Shown here one piece after another: positions 50,833 through 59,789 of a stretch of DNA of 64,000 nt. The notes under the pieces are model-generated. The model was not told the origin of the DNA. It searched no databases and was given only the letters and a program-made list of their open reading frames with translations. The position numbers and the translations under genes were made by a program. The stretch comes from JANYCO01 sp035535995 (lineage in GTDB: Bacteria > Bacteroidota > Bacteroidia > Cytophagales > Cytophagaceae). The number at the start of each line of letters is the position of its first letter. The stretch's first letter is position 1. The stretch is taken from NCBI GenBank assembly GCA_035535995.1, contig DATLOZ010000010.1:72807-136806 (forward strand). The letters are read 5' to 3'.

Positions 50833-51597
50833 ATGCTGAATATCAAACATACAAGTCTGGCTGGAATCGGAATGATGGTATTATCTGTATTCGTCCTCTC
50901 CTCCTGCTCTCTTGACCCAATCGATAAAACTTATTCCAAACATACTTCTGACGACGATTTCAGAAGAATCATGGAGATCAGCCGCGTCGACTCTGCCGAT
51001 AAGGTACTGCTGGCAGAATACATGGTGCACCACCAATTGGTAGGACCTCATGTATTAGAACTTCATGATACTTATGCTGATATTCTGGATAAAGCGAAAA
51101 AAGAAAAAGAGGAATACGAGAAAGAGAAAAGAAAGAAAGGAAAAGTAAACGAGATCGATATTGCCCGCTCGCATGAAATTGAGAAGATTAAAAATCTGAA
51201 AAAAGTATTGTTTGTGGATTTTGTCAGAGAAGAGAACATCTCTTCTTTGGATGAAGAAAATGAAATTCCTAAAAAAGGGAAAAAAGCTGCGCCTCCTGTC
51301 AATAAAAACCTGATCAGTTTTGACGTCATGTTTAAGAACATCAGCGAAAAAGATACGATCCGCGCTTTTACAGGTGACCTGAATTTCTACGATACTTTCC
51401 ATGCAGAGATCAAAAAAATAAGATACACGTCTTTCAAAAAAATTCCGGTAGGCGAATCCGTTGTTCAAAGATTTACACTTAATCTTGATGAAATAAACAA
51501 CGATAACAATCTATACAGTGGCCTGAAGAAAGAAGACATTAAAGTAGAATGGCTCCCTGAAAGATTGATCTACGTAGACGATACAGTGATCGAATAA
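50833..51597 (+). CDS. Lipoprotein of unknown function after bestrophin
   Basis: The 254-residue protein has a lipoprotein signal with lipobox LSSC (Cys25). A helical region follows, including a very charged coiled stretch (KKEKEEYEKEKRKKGK), then a beta-rich C-terminal domain (about 145-254, SFDVMFKNISEKDTIRAF onward). No family is recognised. It is almost certainly co-transcribed with the bestrophin and followed by a strong terminator, so the pair forms a small unit. Confidence 0.75.
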   Translation: MLNIKHTSLAGIGMMVLSVFVLSSCSLDPIDKTYSKHTSDDDFRRIMEISRVDSADKVLLAEYMVHHQLVGPHVLELHDTYADILDKAKKEKEEYEKEKRKKGKVNEIDIARSHEIEKIKNLKKVLFVDFVREENISSLDEENEIPKKGKKAAPPVNKNLISFDVMFKNISEKDTIRAFTGDLNFYDTFHAEIKKIRYTSFKKIPVGESVVQRFTLNLDEINNDNNLYSGLKKEDIKVEWLPERLIYVDDTVIE

Positions 51598-51618
51598 TCT
51601 GTATATACTGAAAATAAT

Positions 51619-51664
51619 AAAGCGAAAGAGCCTGATACAATTATCAGGCTCTTTCGCTTTTAAA
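51619..51664 (+). terminator. Terminator of the bestrophin/lipoprotein operon
   Basis: A 19-bp perfect stem (AAAGCGAAAGAGCCTGATA and complement) closes a CAAT loop and ends in TTTT. Confidence 0.92.
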
Positions 51665-51670
51665 ATTAAA

Positions 51671-51722
51671 TCGTCATTGCGAAGAGTGTCCGCCAACCGG
51701 CGGACGCGACGAAGCAATCTGT
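51671..51722. repeat. CGTCATTGCGA repeat element
   Basis: TCGTCATTGCGAAGAGTG is followed by the palindrome GTCCGCCAACCGGCGGAC and CGACGAAGCAATCTG. It is the second copy in this window of an element also at 44434-44577. Confidence 0.7.
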
Positions 51723-51764
51723 TAGTTACGCAGCCTTGTCAATTTGAAGCTGATATTTTTTAAC

Positions 51765-51803
51765 ATAAAAAGGGCCGGGTAATTGTTACCCGGCCCTTTT
51801 TAT
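51765..51803. terminator. Bidirectional terminator
   Basis: A perfect 18-bp stem (ATAAAAAGGGCCGGGTAA and complement) has a 3-nt loop, between the bestrophin/lipoprotein operon and the converging DUF4468 gene. Confidence 0.92.
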
Positions 51804-51877
51804 ATTCATGATTATTTTAGCTGAGCCATAAAAATAATAAATTTCAATACTCAATACTCTTGCTCACTACTGCCCTT

Positions 51878-52411
51878 CTACCAGTCTTCTTTATTTTCCG
51901 GCTTACCGGTAGTCATAAACTTTTTAAGATCAGTGATCACATCGTTTACATTTTTGTTTACCTGTGTCACCGTTTCATTTTTGTTTTGACCACTCATCTT
52001 TGCTATTGCGGCTTCCAGACTTTGTGCTGTTTTCTCGCCAAGCTTTACATTGTAGATCTTGAAATCTGTAATGGTAAAACGATACTTCCCTTCTTTCTGT
52101 CCGATAAGGATCGAATAAGATACGTTGTTTTGAGATTTGTATTTGAAATCGTAAGTAAGTTGTATTTCAAAAGAACCGTCTTTACCTACCTTATAATTTG
52201 CCTTATCATCGGGTGAATATTTATCTGTTTTATAAAAATTGGCGATCCAGTCCTTGGTACGCTGGTAAAGATCGTCGCGGCTTACACTGTCGAGCGTTAC
52301 TGTTTCCTGGTAAGTAATTTTTTTAGTCTCTGTATCAACAGGAAGCCCTTGGGCTGATACATTGCTCCACCCAGTAAAGAGCAGAATTATGACGAATGCA
52401 ATTTTTTTCAT
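51878..52411 (-). CDS. Secreted DUF4468 (TBP-like fold) protein
   Basis: From the chosen ATG at 52411 (MKKIAFVIILLFTGWSNVSA) the protein has 177 residues with a signal peptide. A DUF4468 domain follows (ITYQETVTLDSVSRDDLYQR, a strand-helix-strand pattern ending FTITDFKIYNVK), then a helical tail. This domain is common in exported Bacteroidota proteins of unknown role. A longer frame to 52474 adds 21 residues that would spoil the signal sequence. Confidence 0.85.
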   Translation of the reverse strand: MKKIAFVIILLFTGWSNVSAQGLPVDTETKKITYQETVTLDSVSRDDLYQRTKDWIANFYKTDKYSPDDKANYKVGKDGSFEIQLTYDFKYKSQNNVSYSILIGQKEGKYRFTITDFKIYNVKLGEKTAQSLEAAIAKMSGQNKNETVTQVNKNVNDVITDLKKFMTTGKPENKEDW

Positions 52412-52470
52412 ACGGTATTTGTTTAGTGTTATAACCTTTGGTACGAAAATAATGCCATATTTGTTAATTA

Positions 52471-52839
52471 TCAATACTGATTAGTAGATAACAGTACGAG
52501 CGTACAAGCCTCCAGCGGTTCTATGTTATTCTTTTCCAGCAAGTCCATCAATTCATCGTTTTCTGTTCCCGGATTAAAGATAACACGCTTAGGTTTGAGC
52601 TTCAGCAGGTAATTGTAGATAGACGCCTGATTTTGCGGTCCAACGTATAAGGTAACCGTGTCCACTCCTTCTATCAATGGTTGTCCATTATCAATCGTTT
52701 TCCCGGCCACTTCTCCTTTTTTCAGTCCTACGGGAATGATCTCATGACCATGTTTCACCAGCATATTCGCTGCGCGGTAAGCATACCTACTGGGATCTGG
52801 AGTAGCTCCTATTATTACAGTTTTCTTATTCATGATCAT
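52471..52839 (-). CDS. CoA-binding domain protein (YccU-like)
   Basis: The 122-residue protein is a single Rossmann-like CoA-binding domain: VIIGATPDPSRYAYRAANML, HEIIPVGLKKGEVAGK, VDTVTLYVGPQ and the closing RVIFNPGTEN ... EACTLVLL. The family resembles the CoA-binding part of succinyl-CoA synthetase; the cellular role is uncertain. Met3 is an alternative start. It lies 33 bp after the FAD oxidoreductase gene. Confidence 0.9.
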   Translation of the reverse strand: MIMNKKTVIIGATPDPSRYAYRAANMLVKHGHEIIPVGLKKGEVAGKTIDNGQPLIEGVDTVTLYVGPQNQASIYNYLLKLKPKRVIFNPGTENDELMDLLEKNNIEPLEACTLVLLSTNQY

Positions 52840-52872
52840 AAAACCAAACGATAAAATAATTAGTTCGTCCGA

Positions 52873-54444
52873 TTACTTTCCATATTTTTCTGCCCATTTT
52901 TCCGCGCATCGCTCTCCGTCCATTGCTGCAGATACGATCCCACCGGCATAGCCTGCTCCTTCTCCGCATGGATACAGACGTTTTAGCTGCACATGTTCAA
53001 AGGTCTCACGGTCCCGCGGTACTAGTACAGGTGAGGACGTTCTGCTTTCTACTCCTATGATCTGTGCTTCGTTGGTGAGATAGCCTTTCATTTTTTTACC
53101 AAACAATTTGAATGCTTGTCGCAACCGTTCTGCTATAAAATCAGGCAACACTTCGTCCATGCTTACCGAGGCGAGTCCTGGCTGGTAAGAAGTTTTTAAA
53201 AGAGAAGAAGAAATTTTTCTGTTTACGAAATCATTCATACGTTGTGCCGGTGCTACTTGTGTTTTACCACCGGCAAGCCATGCTTTGTGCTCAATCTCTT
53301 TTTGAAATTGTAGCGCTGAAAACGCTTTGTATGCCTCATATTGCTTCAGGTCTTCTATTTCTACAGCCACTACCATTCCTGAGTTAGCAAATTCTGAATC
53401 GCGGCGGGAAGGTGACATTCCGTTGACCACCACTTCTTCCTGTGAGGTGGCTGCAGGCACAATAAATCCGCCGGGACACATGCAAAAAGAAAATACACCA
53501 CGCTGTACACCTTTAAAGATCGTCTGCTCTACCAACGAATAAGAAGCCGCCGGAAGATACAATCCACGGTCGGTTTCGCAATGGTATTGTGTCTGATCGA
53601 TGAATGATTGCTGATGTTCAATCCGCACGCCGAGCGCAAATGGCTTAGCTTCTATGTGTACTTGGTTTTTATGCAGAATCTCAAAAATATCCCTCGCCGA
53701 ATGTCCTGTAGCCAGGATCACTCCTTTGCCTTCGATCTTATCGCCTTGTGCAGTGACGATGCCAATGATCTCATTATTTTTTATAACAAAATCTGACACC
53801 TTAGTATCAAAATGTACTTCTCCTCCTGCATGCAGAATACTTTCGCGCAGTTCCGCCACCAGCGGTGGCAGCTTGTTGGTACCAATATGTGGATGCGCCT
53901 CTACAAGTATCTCTTCCGTAGCGCCGTGCGCTACCAATATTTCCAGTACGCGTTTTATATCACCTCTCTTTTTGGAACGTGTATAAAGTTTTCCATCCGA
54001 ATAGGTACCTGCTCCTCCTTCTCCGAAACAATAATTGGATTCAGGGTTTACAATATTATTTTTATTGATCGCCGCCAGGTCTCTTCGCCGCGTGCGTACG
54101 TCTTTTCCACGCTCCAATACAATTGGCTTATAACCCAACTCGATCAATCGCAGCGCTGCAAAAAGCCCGGCCGGGCCTGCACCGATGATCAATACAGGAA
54201 TGGCATTGCTTACATTCTGATAGTCGCGTTTGTAAGTGATCGATGGCATAGGTTCATCAATGTATACTTCCAGCGATAGATTGATCTTCGGCTGGCGTGA
54301 ACGCGCATCGATCGAGCGGCGACGAATTTTAACGTGTAATTGTTTGGGAGCATTAATTTGAAGAAACCTCAAGACTGCCTGATCAAGTAGCCTGGGCACT
54401 GCAGCAGTCTCAGGCGAGACCACCATTTCAATTGATTTTATCAT
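52873..54444 (-). CDS. NAD(P)/FAD-dependent oxidoreductase (COG2509-type)
   Basis: The 523-residue flavoprotein has an N-terminal extension of about 85 residues. The FAD motif VLIIGAGPAGLFAALRL follows, then CFGEGGAGTYSDGKLYTR and HPHIGTNKLP, and late PCGEGAGYAGGIVSAAMDG. This set defines the uncharacterised FAD-dependent dehydrogenases of COG2509. Substrate and pathway are not known. It precedes the CoA-binding gene on the same strand. Confidence 0.9.
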   Translation of the reverse strand: MIKSIEMVVSPETAAVPRLLDQAVLRFLQINAPKQLHVKIRRRSIDARSRQPKINLSLEVYIDEPMPSITYKRDYQNVSNAIPVLIIGAGPAGLFAALRLIELGYKPIVLERGKDVRTRRRDLAAINKNNIVNPESNYCFGEGGAGTYSDGKLYTRSKKRGDIKRVLEILVAHGATEEILVEAHPHIGTNKLPPLVAELRESILHAGGEVHFDTKVSDFVIKNNEIIGIVTAQGDKIEGKGVILATGHSARDIFEILHKNQVHIEAKPFALGVRIEHQQSFIDQTQYHCETDRGLYLPAASYSLVEQTIFKGVQRGVFSFCMCPGGFIVPAATSQEEVVVNGMSPSRRDSEFANSGMVVAVEIEDLKQYEAYKAFSALQFQKEIEHKAWLAGGKTQVAPAQRMNDFVNRKISSSLLKTSYQPGLASVSMDEVLPDFIAERLRQAFKLFGKKMKGYLTNEAQIIGVESRTSSPVLVPRDRETFEHVQLKRLYPCGEGAGYAGGIVSAAMDGERCAEKWAEKYGK

Positions 54445-54514
54445 ACTGTAAGGTTTTTATCCTTAAATTTTCTTTTGTGAAAACTCACATCAGGTCAGCA
54501 AGAAGAAGGTAGTA

Positions 54515-56368
54515 TTATTTCTTTCCTCCCTTGCTCTTAAATATATATCCCACATTTACGCCAAACCTAAATGGTATTGAGTAAAAATGACTATTCACTC
54601 CGTGAAAATATTTTCCGTTGTATTCGTTGTGATCCTCCCAGGTATTATTTGTGACTCTATATCCAATTCCTATTCCCAGAAAGATATCCATTGTAAATCC
54701 TTCCTTCCGGGAGTCACGAATAACACGGTCTCCCACCAATACGGAGTATTCCATCTTGGATTGTTTTTTCATCAGTGTGATCGGATCTTTTGACAAACTT
54801 GTATCAATAAATTTATTGGAATAATTCATCTTTGTATACCGCAATTCATGCGCAAAATATAGCATTCCTTTATCACGGTCGGGCTGATAGAATTTTTGTC
54901 TTATAGACAAAGAAACACCTTGGTGATCCATTGAATTGAGTGCATGATCGGTGGATAAAAATGGAGAGCGATATAAAGTAACGTTTAGTTCGTACCCCAA
55001 TCGTTCCTGGAAATAATATTCCACGCTCAACGGAATGCTATTCGCTAATATTCCCAAAGGACCTATACTGGTGATGATTCCCTGAAATTCGTTGAGCTTA
55101 GGAGTAAAGTACCGCGATCTTTTTTTCCTTGCCACAAAGTTAGGTTTGATATAAGGGCCGAGCGAATCTTTCTTCATAGGATCTATACCTGTAGTATCTA
55201 CAAGGCGCATAATTGGCACATCATTTTCGTAATAGGTTTTATAATAGCCGGCAAGCTGTCCGCTGTCTTTGTAGAGTTTCCAGATACCATCTTTGTTGCC
55301 GTTGTTGAGCATGCCTTCCATTTTCAGTGTGCCATCCTGGTAGTAGCCGGTGTATTTTCCTACGCCGTTGTTAAAATGACAAGTACCTTCCAGTGCGCCT
55401 GATTCATAGTAATATTTCCAAAGCCCATCGTTCTTATCATTTTTTACAAAGCCTTCTGTTTTTATTTTACCACTTTCATAAAATTCTTTGTAGGGTCCAT
55501 TACCATTTTCAAAATTGCCTTCCCCTTTGAAATTTCCATTGCTATAATAGAGTTTCCAGTAGCCTTCTTTCTGACCTTCTTTTTGCTCACCTTCAGAACT
55601 TAAATTACCATTCTCGTAATAGTGTTTCCATTTCCCATTTTGCATTCCCTTGATATAGTTTCCTTCACTGGCAAGAGCGCCGTTGGGATGATAATATTTC
55701 CAGTAGCCTTCTTTCTGACCTTCTTTTTCTAAGCCTTCTGCTTTTAGTTTTCCGTCTTCATAATAGTATTTCCAGATGCCATCACTCTTACCATTTACGA
55801 TATCACCCTGGCTTTTTATATTTCCATTGCTATACATTTCAGTATAGCGTCCTTTGTCATTCTCGTAGATTGCTTGCGCTTTAATGGTTCCATCTTCATT
55901 AAAATATTTCCAGATGCCATTCTTTTTATTTTTATGATAGACACCCGTATTTTTCAGATTTCCATTTTCGAAATAATATTTCCACTCTCCTTCTTTTACT
56001 TCTTTATAGATCTCGCCTTCCATATTGAGCAAACCATTTTCATAATAGTATTTCCAATAACCGTTGTGCTCATTGTCCTTGAAAGGGCCTTCCATTTTTA
56101 GCCCTCCGCTTTCGTAATAATATTTCCACTTACCGTTGGCTTTATTATTTTTAAAAATACCGGTGGATTTTAATTTCCCATTTTGGAAATAAGAAGAGTA
56201 AAGACTATCAAGGATCGTAGTATTTTTTTTCAATACCATGAATCGTTCTTTGATGATCTCTTTTTTAGTATCGTAATAGGATTCCACTCTCATATGCTGT
56301 TGAGCCAGCAGGGAGTGGCGGCAAATGATTAAAAATAAAATTAATATGGTTAGTTTGGTGGATTTCAA
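54515..56368 (-). CDS. MORN-repeat (YwqK-like) protein fused to a beta-barrel domain
   Basis: The start is chosen as TTG at 56368, just before a signal peptide (LTILILFLIICRHSLLAQQ), giving 617 residues. A frame open to 56539 would overlap the dioxygenase gene and lose the signal. After about 45 residues come 13-14 MORN_2 repeats of 22-24 residues (NGKWKYYYESGGLKMEGPF and variants), then about 190 residues that look like an outer-membrane barrel (ANSIPLSVEYYFQERLGYEL, FDIFLGIGIGYRV-like strands, closing FGVNVGYIFKSK). MORN_2 proteins with such a barrel are unusual. It probably sits in the outer membrane with the repeats in the periplasm or outside. Confidence 0.8.
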   Translation of the reverse strand: MKSTKLTILILFLIICRHSLLAQQHMRVESYYDTKKEIIKERFMVLKKNTTILDSLYSSYFQNGKLKSTGIFKNNKANGKWKYYYESGGLKMEGPFKDNEHNGYWKYYYENGLLNMEGEIYKEVKEGEWKYYFENGNLKNTGVYHKNKKNGIWKYFNEDGTIKAQAIYENDKGRYTEMYSNGNIKSQGDIVNGKSDGIWKYYYEDGKLKAEGLEKEGQKEGYWKYYHPNGALASEGNYIKGMQNGKWKHYYENGNLSSEGEQKEGQKEGYWKLYYSNGNFKGEGNFENGNGPYKEFYESGKIKTEGFVKNDKNDGLWKYYYESGALEGTCHFNNGVGKYTGYYQDGTLKMEGMLNNGNKDGIWKLYKDSGQLAGYYKTYYENDVPIMRLVDTTGIDPMKKDSLGPYIKPNFVARKKRSRYFTPKLNEFQGIITSIGPLGILANSIPLSVEYYFQERLGYELNVTLYRSPFLSTDHALNSMDHQGVSLSIRQKFYQPDRDKGMLYFAHELRYTKMNYSNKFIDTSLSKDPITLMKKQSKMEYSVLVGDRVIRDSRKEGFTMDIFLGIGIGYRVTNNTWEDHNEYNGKYFHGVNSHFYSIPFRFGVNVGYIFKSKGGKK

Positions 56369-56384
56369 ATAAGCGGCGGTTAGA

Positions 56385-57356
56385 TTATTTTTTCTGTAAC
56401 ACCTCGGTCTCCACCCAGCTCTTACCCCAATCGTCCGTTTCCTGTGTACTGTATAAAGAAGGGAAGAAAATCCTTTTTTGAAATCTAGGTGGTAAATATT
56501 TCTGCCAGTTGGTCCCCCCGGTAGAAGAATGATCTTCATTCGGCTTGTGTAAATACCTTACTGCATATTTATAGTGTGCCAATGGCCAGTTTATATTTAC
56601 ATATGTATCAAAACGTTTCATGGCTAAAATTATTTTAGGATCGTTGAGCGCCTCCAGTGGAAGCCGCTTGTAGATCGCATAAAGATTTTTGGTCTTGTTC
56701 TCGTTGGCAAGCCTGAGCAAGCGGCGGGAATATTTCCCTTCAAACTGGCGAAGTGTGAGAGATTTTTTACCAGTAGCGGTATCAATCGCTCCTTTCTTCC
56801 AGTAAATATCTTCAAACATTTCTTCGATCGTAGTATAATCATCGTAGTGATCCCTGACTTCTTTATCTACCAAATTTATGAAATCAGTAGCCGCAATTTC
56901 GATCATTCTGTATTGTACCGATTGAAAGCCACTTGCAGGAGTAAGCGCGGCGCGAAACTTCACAAATTGATCCTGATCCATTCCCACGGCAATAATATCA
57001 AAGGATTCAATGAGCTGTCCCAAAAACCAATTGATCCTGAAGATCTTTTTGTAAAAATATTCTCCTTCTATATTTTCTTTTTCTCTCAGCTGCATTAATT
57101 CATGCAGGATAAGTTTGAAATATAATTCTGTGATCTGATGATAGGTAATAAAGATCAATTCATCAGGAAAGGCAGTGCGTGGAGTTTGAAGAGTAAGAAG
57201 CGTGTCCAGGTGAATGTATTCCCAATAATCAATATACTTCGAATGAAACAATCCATCCAGATGAGTATTGATACTCTGTCCGTCGCTTTCAAATTTTTGT
57301 TTTAGCAGGTCTAGTTTGGCAGAAATTTCATCAGAAGGATTTTGGGAATTTTGCAT
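56385..57356 (-). CDS. Tryptophan 2,3-dioxygenase family protein
   Basis: The 323-residue heme enzyme opens the indole ring of tryptophan to N-formylkynurenine. Family features are YWEYIHLDTLLTLQ, FITYHQITELYFKLILHEL (substrate-side His), VGMDQDQFVKFRAALTPASG with FQSVQYRMIE, and the C-terminal SSTGGTNWQKYLPPRF. The last replaces the canonical GTGGSSGYHYL, so this is a divergent member. It starts divergent from glutaryl-CoA dehydrogenase and ends 16 bp before the MORN-repeat gene. Confidence 0.9.
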   Translation of the reverse strand: MQNSQNPSDEISAKLDLLKQKFESDGQSINTHLDGLFHSKYIDYWEYIHLDTLLTLQTPRTAFPDELIFITYHQITELYFKLILHELMQLREKENIEGEYFYKKIFRINWFLGQLIESFDIIAVGMDQDQFVKFRAALTPASGFQSVQYRMIEIAATDFINLVDKEVRDHYDDYTTIEEMFEDIYWKKGAIDTATGKKSLTLRQFEGKYSRRLLRLANENKTKNLYAIYKRLPLEALNDPKIILAMKRFDTYVNINWPLAHYKYAVRYLHKPNEDHSSTGGTNWQKYLPPRFQKRIFFPSLYSTQETDDWGKSWVETEVLQKK

Positions 57357-57386
57357 CGTTATTACCTGATTTACGTTATATTACTG

Positions 57387-57394
57387 TAAATTTG
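57387..57394 (+). promoter_or_regulatory. Possible -7 box of the acyl-CoA dehydrogenase gene
   Basis: TAAATTTG fits TAnnTTTG exactly but lies 116 bp before the ATG and lacks a clear -33 partner. Confidence 0.35.
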
Positions 57395-57510
57395 AGTATT
57401 TAATTATTTAAAACAAATAGCTAGGAGGATAAGTAAACAGAAAGAGAAAAGAAAATGATTATCATCGTTTAATCTTATTCCTTATGAATACTTCGTCTCT
57501 TCAATAAAAT

Positions 57511-58683
57511 ATGGATAGATTTGAAGCACCGGATTTTTATCAGATCGACGATCTGCTTACCGACGAGCAAAAACTGATACGCAGCTCTATTCGTGAGTTT
57601 GTAAAAAAAGAGATCAGCCCTATCATTGAAGATTATGCACAAAAAGCATCATTTCCAAAACACCTGGTAAAGAAATTCGGCGAGATGGGTCTCTTCGGCC
57701 CCACCATTCCTACCGAATATGGTGGCGGAGGATTAGATTATATTTCCTACGGACTTATGATGCAAGAAATCGAACGTGGCGATTCTGGTATGCGCTCCTG
57801 CGTATCTGTTCAAGGCTCGCTGGTGATGCATCCGATCAATCGCTTTGGTAGTAAGGAGCAGAAGAAAAAATATTTGCCCAAACTTGCTTCCGGAGAAATG
57901 CTTGGCTGCTTTGGTCTTACTGAGCCTGACCACGGCTCTAATCCGGGAGGAATGCTCACCAATTATAAAGACATGGGCGATCATTATCTTCTGAATGGTG
58001 CGAAAATGTGGATCACGAATGCTCCTTTGGCGGACATTGCAATTGTATGGGCCAAGAACGAAACAGGCCGCATTCATGGATTGATTGTGGAAAGGGGAAT
58101 GGAGGGGTTTACCACTCCTGAGATCCATAATAAATGGTCTCTGCGCGCAAGTATTACAGGGGAACTGGTTTTTGACAATGTGAAAGTGCCTAAAGAGAAT
58201 CTGCTACCGGGCATTGATGGATTGAAAGGCCCTATGTCCTGCCTCGACAGCGCCCGCTTTGGTATTTCCTGGGGAGCCATCGGTGCCGCAATGGATTGCT
58301 ATGATTCTGCACGCCGCTACGCCATGGAGAGAATTCAGTTTGACAAGCCCATTGCCGCTTTTCAGTTAACACAAAAAAAACTGGCCGAGATGTTGACTGA
58401 AATCACGAAAGCACAATTGCTTGCATGGAAATTAGGAATGATGAAAAACCAAGGAAGAGCAAGCACGGCACAGATTTCTATGGCTAAACGAAATAACGTG
58501 CAAATGGCCCTCGAAATAGCTCGTGAGGCAAGGCAAATCCATGGAGGAATGGGCATTACGGGGGAATACCCCATCATGCGTCATATGATGAACCTTGAAT
58601 CTGTTATAACCTATGAAGGTACACATGATATTCATTTGTTGATTCTGGGTCATGATATTACAGGAATTTCAGCTTTTAAATAA
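57511..58683 (+). CDS. Glutaryl-CoA dehydrogenase-like acyl-CoA dehydrogenase
   Basis: The 390-residue flavoprotein follows the acyl-CoA dehydrogenase fold (FGLTEPDHGSNPGGM, MWITNAPLADIAIVWAK, QIHGGMGITGEY). The catalytic base is Glu369 in YEGTHDIHLLILG, the signature of glutaryl-CoA dehydrogenases, which convert glutaryl-CoA to crotonyl-CoA late in lysine and tryptophan breakdown. It lies head-to-head with tryptophan 2,3-dioxygenase, which supports a role in amino-acid catabolism. Confidence 0.92.
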   Translation: MDRFEAPDFYQIDDLLTDEQKLIRSSIREFVKKEISPIIEDYAQKASFPKHLVKKFGEMGLFGPTIPTEYGGGGLDYISYGLMMQEIERGDSGMRSCVSVQGSLVMHPINRFGSKEQKKKYLPKLASGEMLGCFGLTEPDHGSNPGGMLTNYKDMGDHYLLNGAKMWITNAPLADIAIVWAKNETGRIHGLIVERGMEGFTTPEIHNKWSLRASITGELVFDNVKVPKENLLPGIDGLKGPMSCLDSARFGISWGAIGAAMDCYDSARRYAMERIQFDKPIAAFQLTQKKLAEMLTEITKAQLLAWKLGMMKNQGRASTAQISMAKRNNVQMALEIAREARQIHGGMGITGEYPIMRHMMNLESVITYEGTHDIHLLILGHDITGISAFK

Positions 58684-58858
58684 GATGAAAATTGAAGTTT
58701 GAGAATTTCTTATCAAATTTTTGATATAAGTAAAAAACTAATTAACAATATATTACCCCAGCATTGGAGAATTTTAGACCCTTTATTCTTTCTCTATAAA
58801 TACGATTGGCATAATCTTTGGCAATCCTGGATACGTAACCAATAAATTAAACCATATT

Positions 58859-59701
58859 ATGATGAAAGTAAATCTATTTGCATTAGGCCTGGTGGCTTTA
58901 ATACAACTCCCTTCCTTTGCACAGGATCAGAAAGTGAACCCTAAGCATATTAATTATTTCACTAGTCCTTCTGTGGAAACTAAAGAAGTTAAAATAGAAA
59001 CTCAAGATGCTGTCGCAATGATGGAGTTTGTCAAATTCAAGATGAAGATCACTAATAATACGAACGATTACATTCTTTATAAACCAAAAGAAAGTAAATT
59101 TAAATTAGCCAATACTGATTTTAGTCCTGAAGATAAAAAAACAATCTTCATTCAACCCTTAGACAGAGAAAGCAAAGTGATCGACATGAAAGCTCCTGCT
59201 AAAAATGCACACGTAGATGCTTTTAAATATGAAGTAAATGGTTTGTATCGAATTCCTGTAGATGCTCCGGTCACAGAAGCTCCCAACTTTAAGCTTCCGG
59301 CTTCTACTAACGATTTCACTGCCGGAAACTTCAAAGTAGAACTAGTGAACCTGAAGAAAGAAACAGGAGAAACCGCAGCCAAATTCAAAGTAACCTATAT
59401 AGGTGATGGCGTAGGTCTTGTAGAACCTAAAAAGATTTCTGCTTATGGTAAGAACCATAAGAATTCCAATGAACTTACAGTAGCCAACGATAAAAAATCA
59501 GGCGGTATCATTCTTTACAAAGGAGAGTCTGAAACATTCACAGCAACATTTCATATGGAAGGAAAAATGGTAGACATGCAGCTTGCGAATATGGAAATTA
59601 TCTGGAAGGATACTTTCAAAGAGTCGAAGATCATTAAGCTAGATGGTACCTCTCTAGACTTTACCGTTGATCCGGGCTTGACAGCAGGTAAAAATAAATA
59701 A
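58859..59701 (+). CDS. Secreted hypothetical protein
   Basis: The 280-residue protein has a signal peptide (LFALGLVALIQLPSFAQ). A beta-rich mature region contains two segments with the pattern of Ig-like domains (KFKMKITNNTNDYILYKPKE, and later KFKVTYIGDGVGLVEPKK with ESETFTATFHMEG), which suggests one or two FixG/DUF-type Ig domains. No catalytic motif or sorting domain is seen. A start at 58862 (second ATG) is equally likely. Confidence 0.7.
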   Translation: MMKVNLFALGLVALIQLPSFAQDQKVNPKHINYFTSPSVETKEVKIETQDAVAMMEFVKFKMKITNNTNDYILYKPKESKFKLANTDFSPEDKKTIFIQPLDRESKVIDMKAPAKNAHVDAFKYEVNGLYRIPVDAPVTEAPNFKLPASTNDFTAGNFKVELVNLKKETGETAAKFKVTYIGDGVGLVEPKKISAYGKNHKNSNELTVANDKKSGGIILYKGESETFTATFHMEGKMVDMQLANMEIIWKDTFKESKIIKLDGTSLDFTVDPGLTAGKNK

Positions 59702-59725
59702 GTTAATTTTTCTCTCAATCAGCGT

Positions 59726-59762
59726 AAAGGCATGGAAGTGATTCCATGCCTTTTGTTTTTTA
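59726..59762 (+). terminator. Terminator after the secreted hypothetical
   Basis: AAAGGCATGGAA pairs with TTCCATGCCTTT around GTGA and is followed by TGTTTTTT. Confidence 0.88.
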
Positions 59763-59789
59763 GTACTGCTTATATGCTCGTATTTATTT

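Noticed and set aside
54515..56170. Regular short repeats suggesting a CRISPR array
   Set aside because: The periodicity of about 70 bp comes from MORN_2 coding repeats that keep one reading frame and vary as protein repeats do. There are no identical direct repeats with unique spacers and no cas genes.
56369..56539. N-terminal extension of the MORN-repeat protein
   Set aside because: It would overlap the dioxygenase coding region and bury the signal peptide; the TTG at 56368 fits better.
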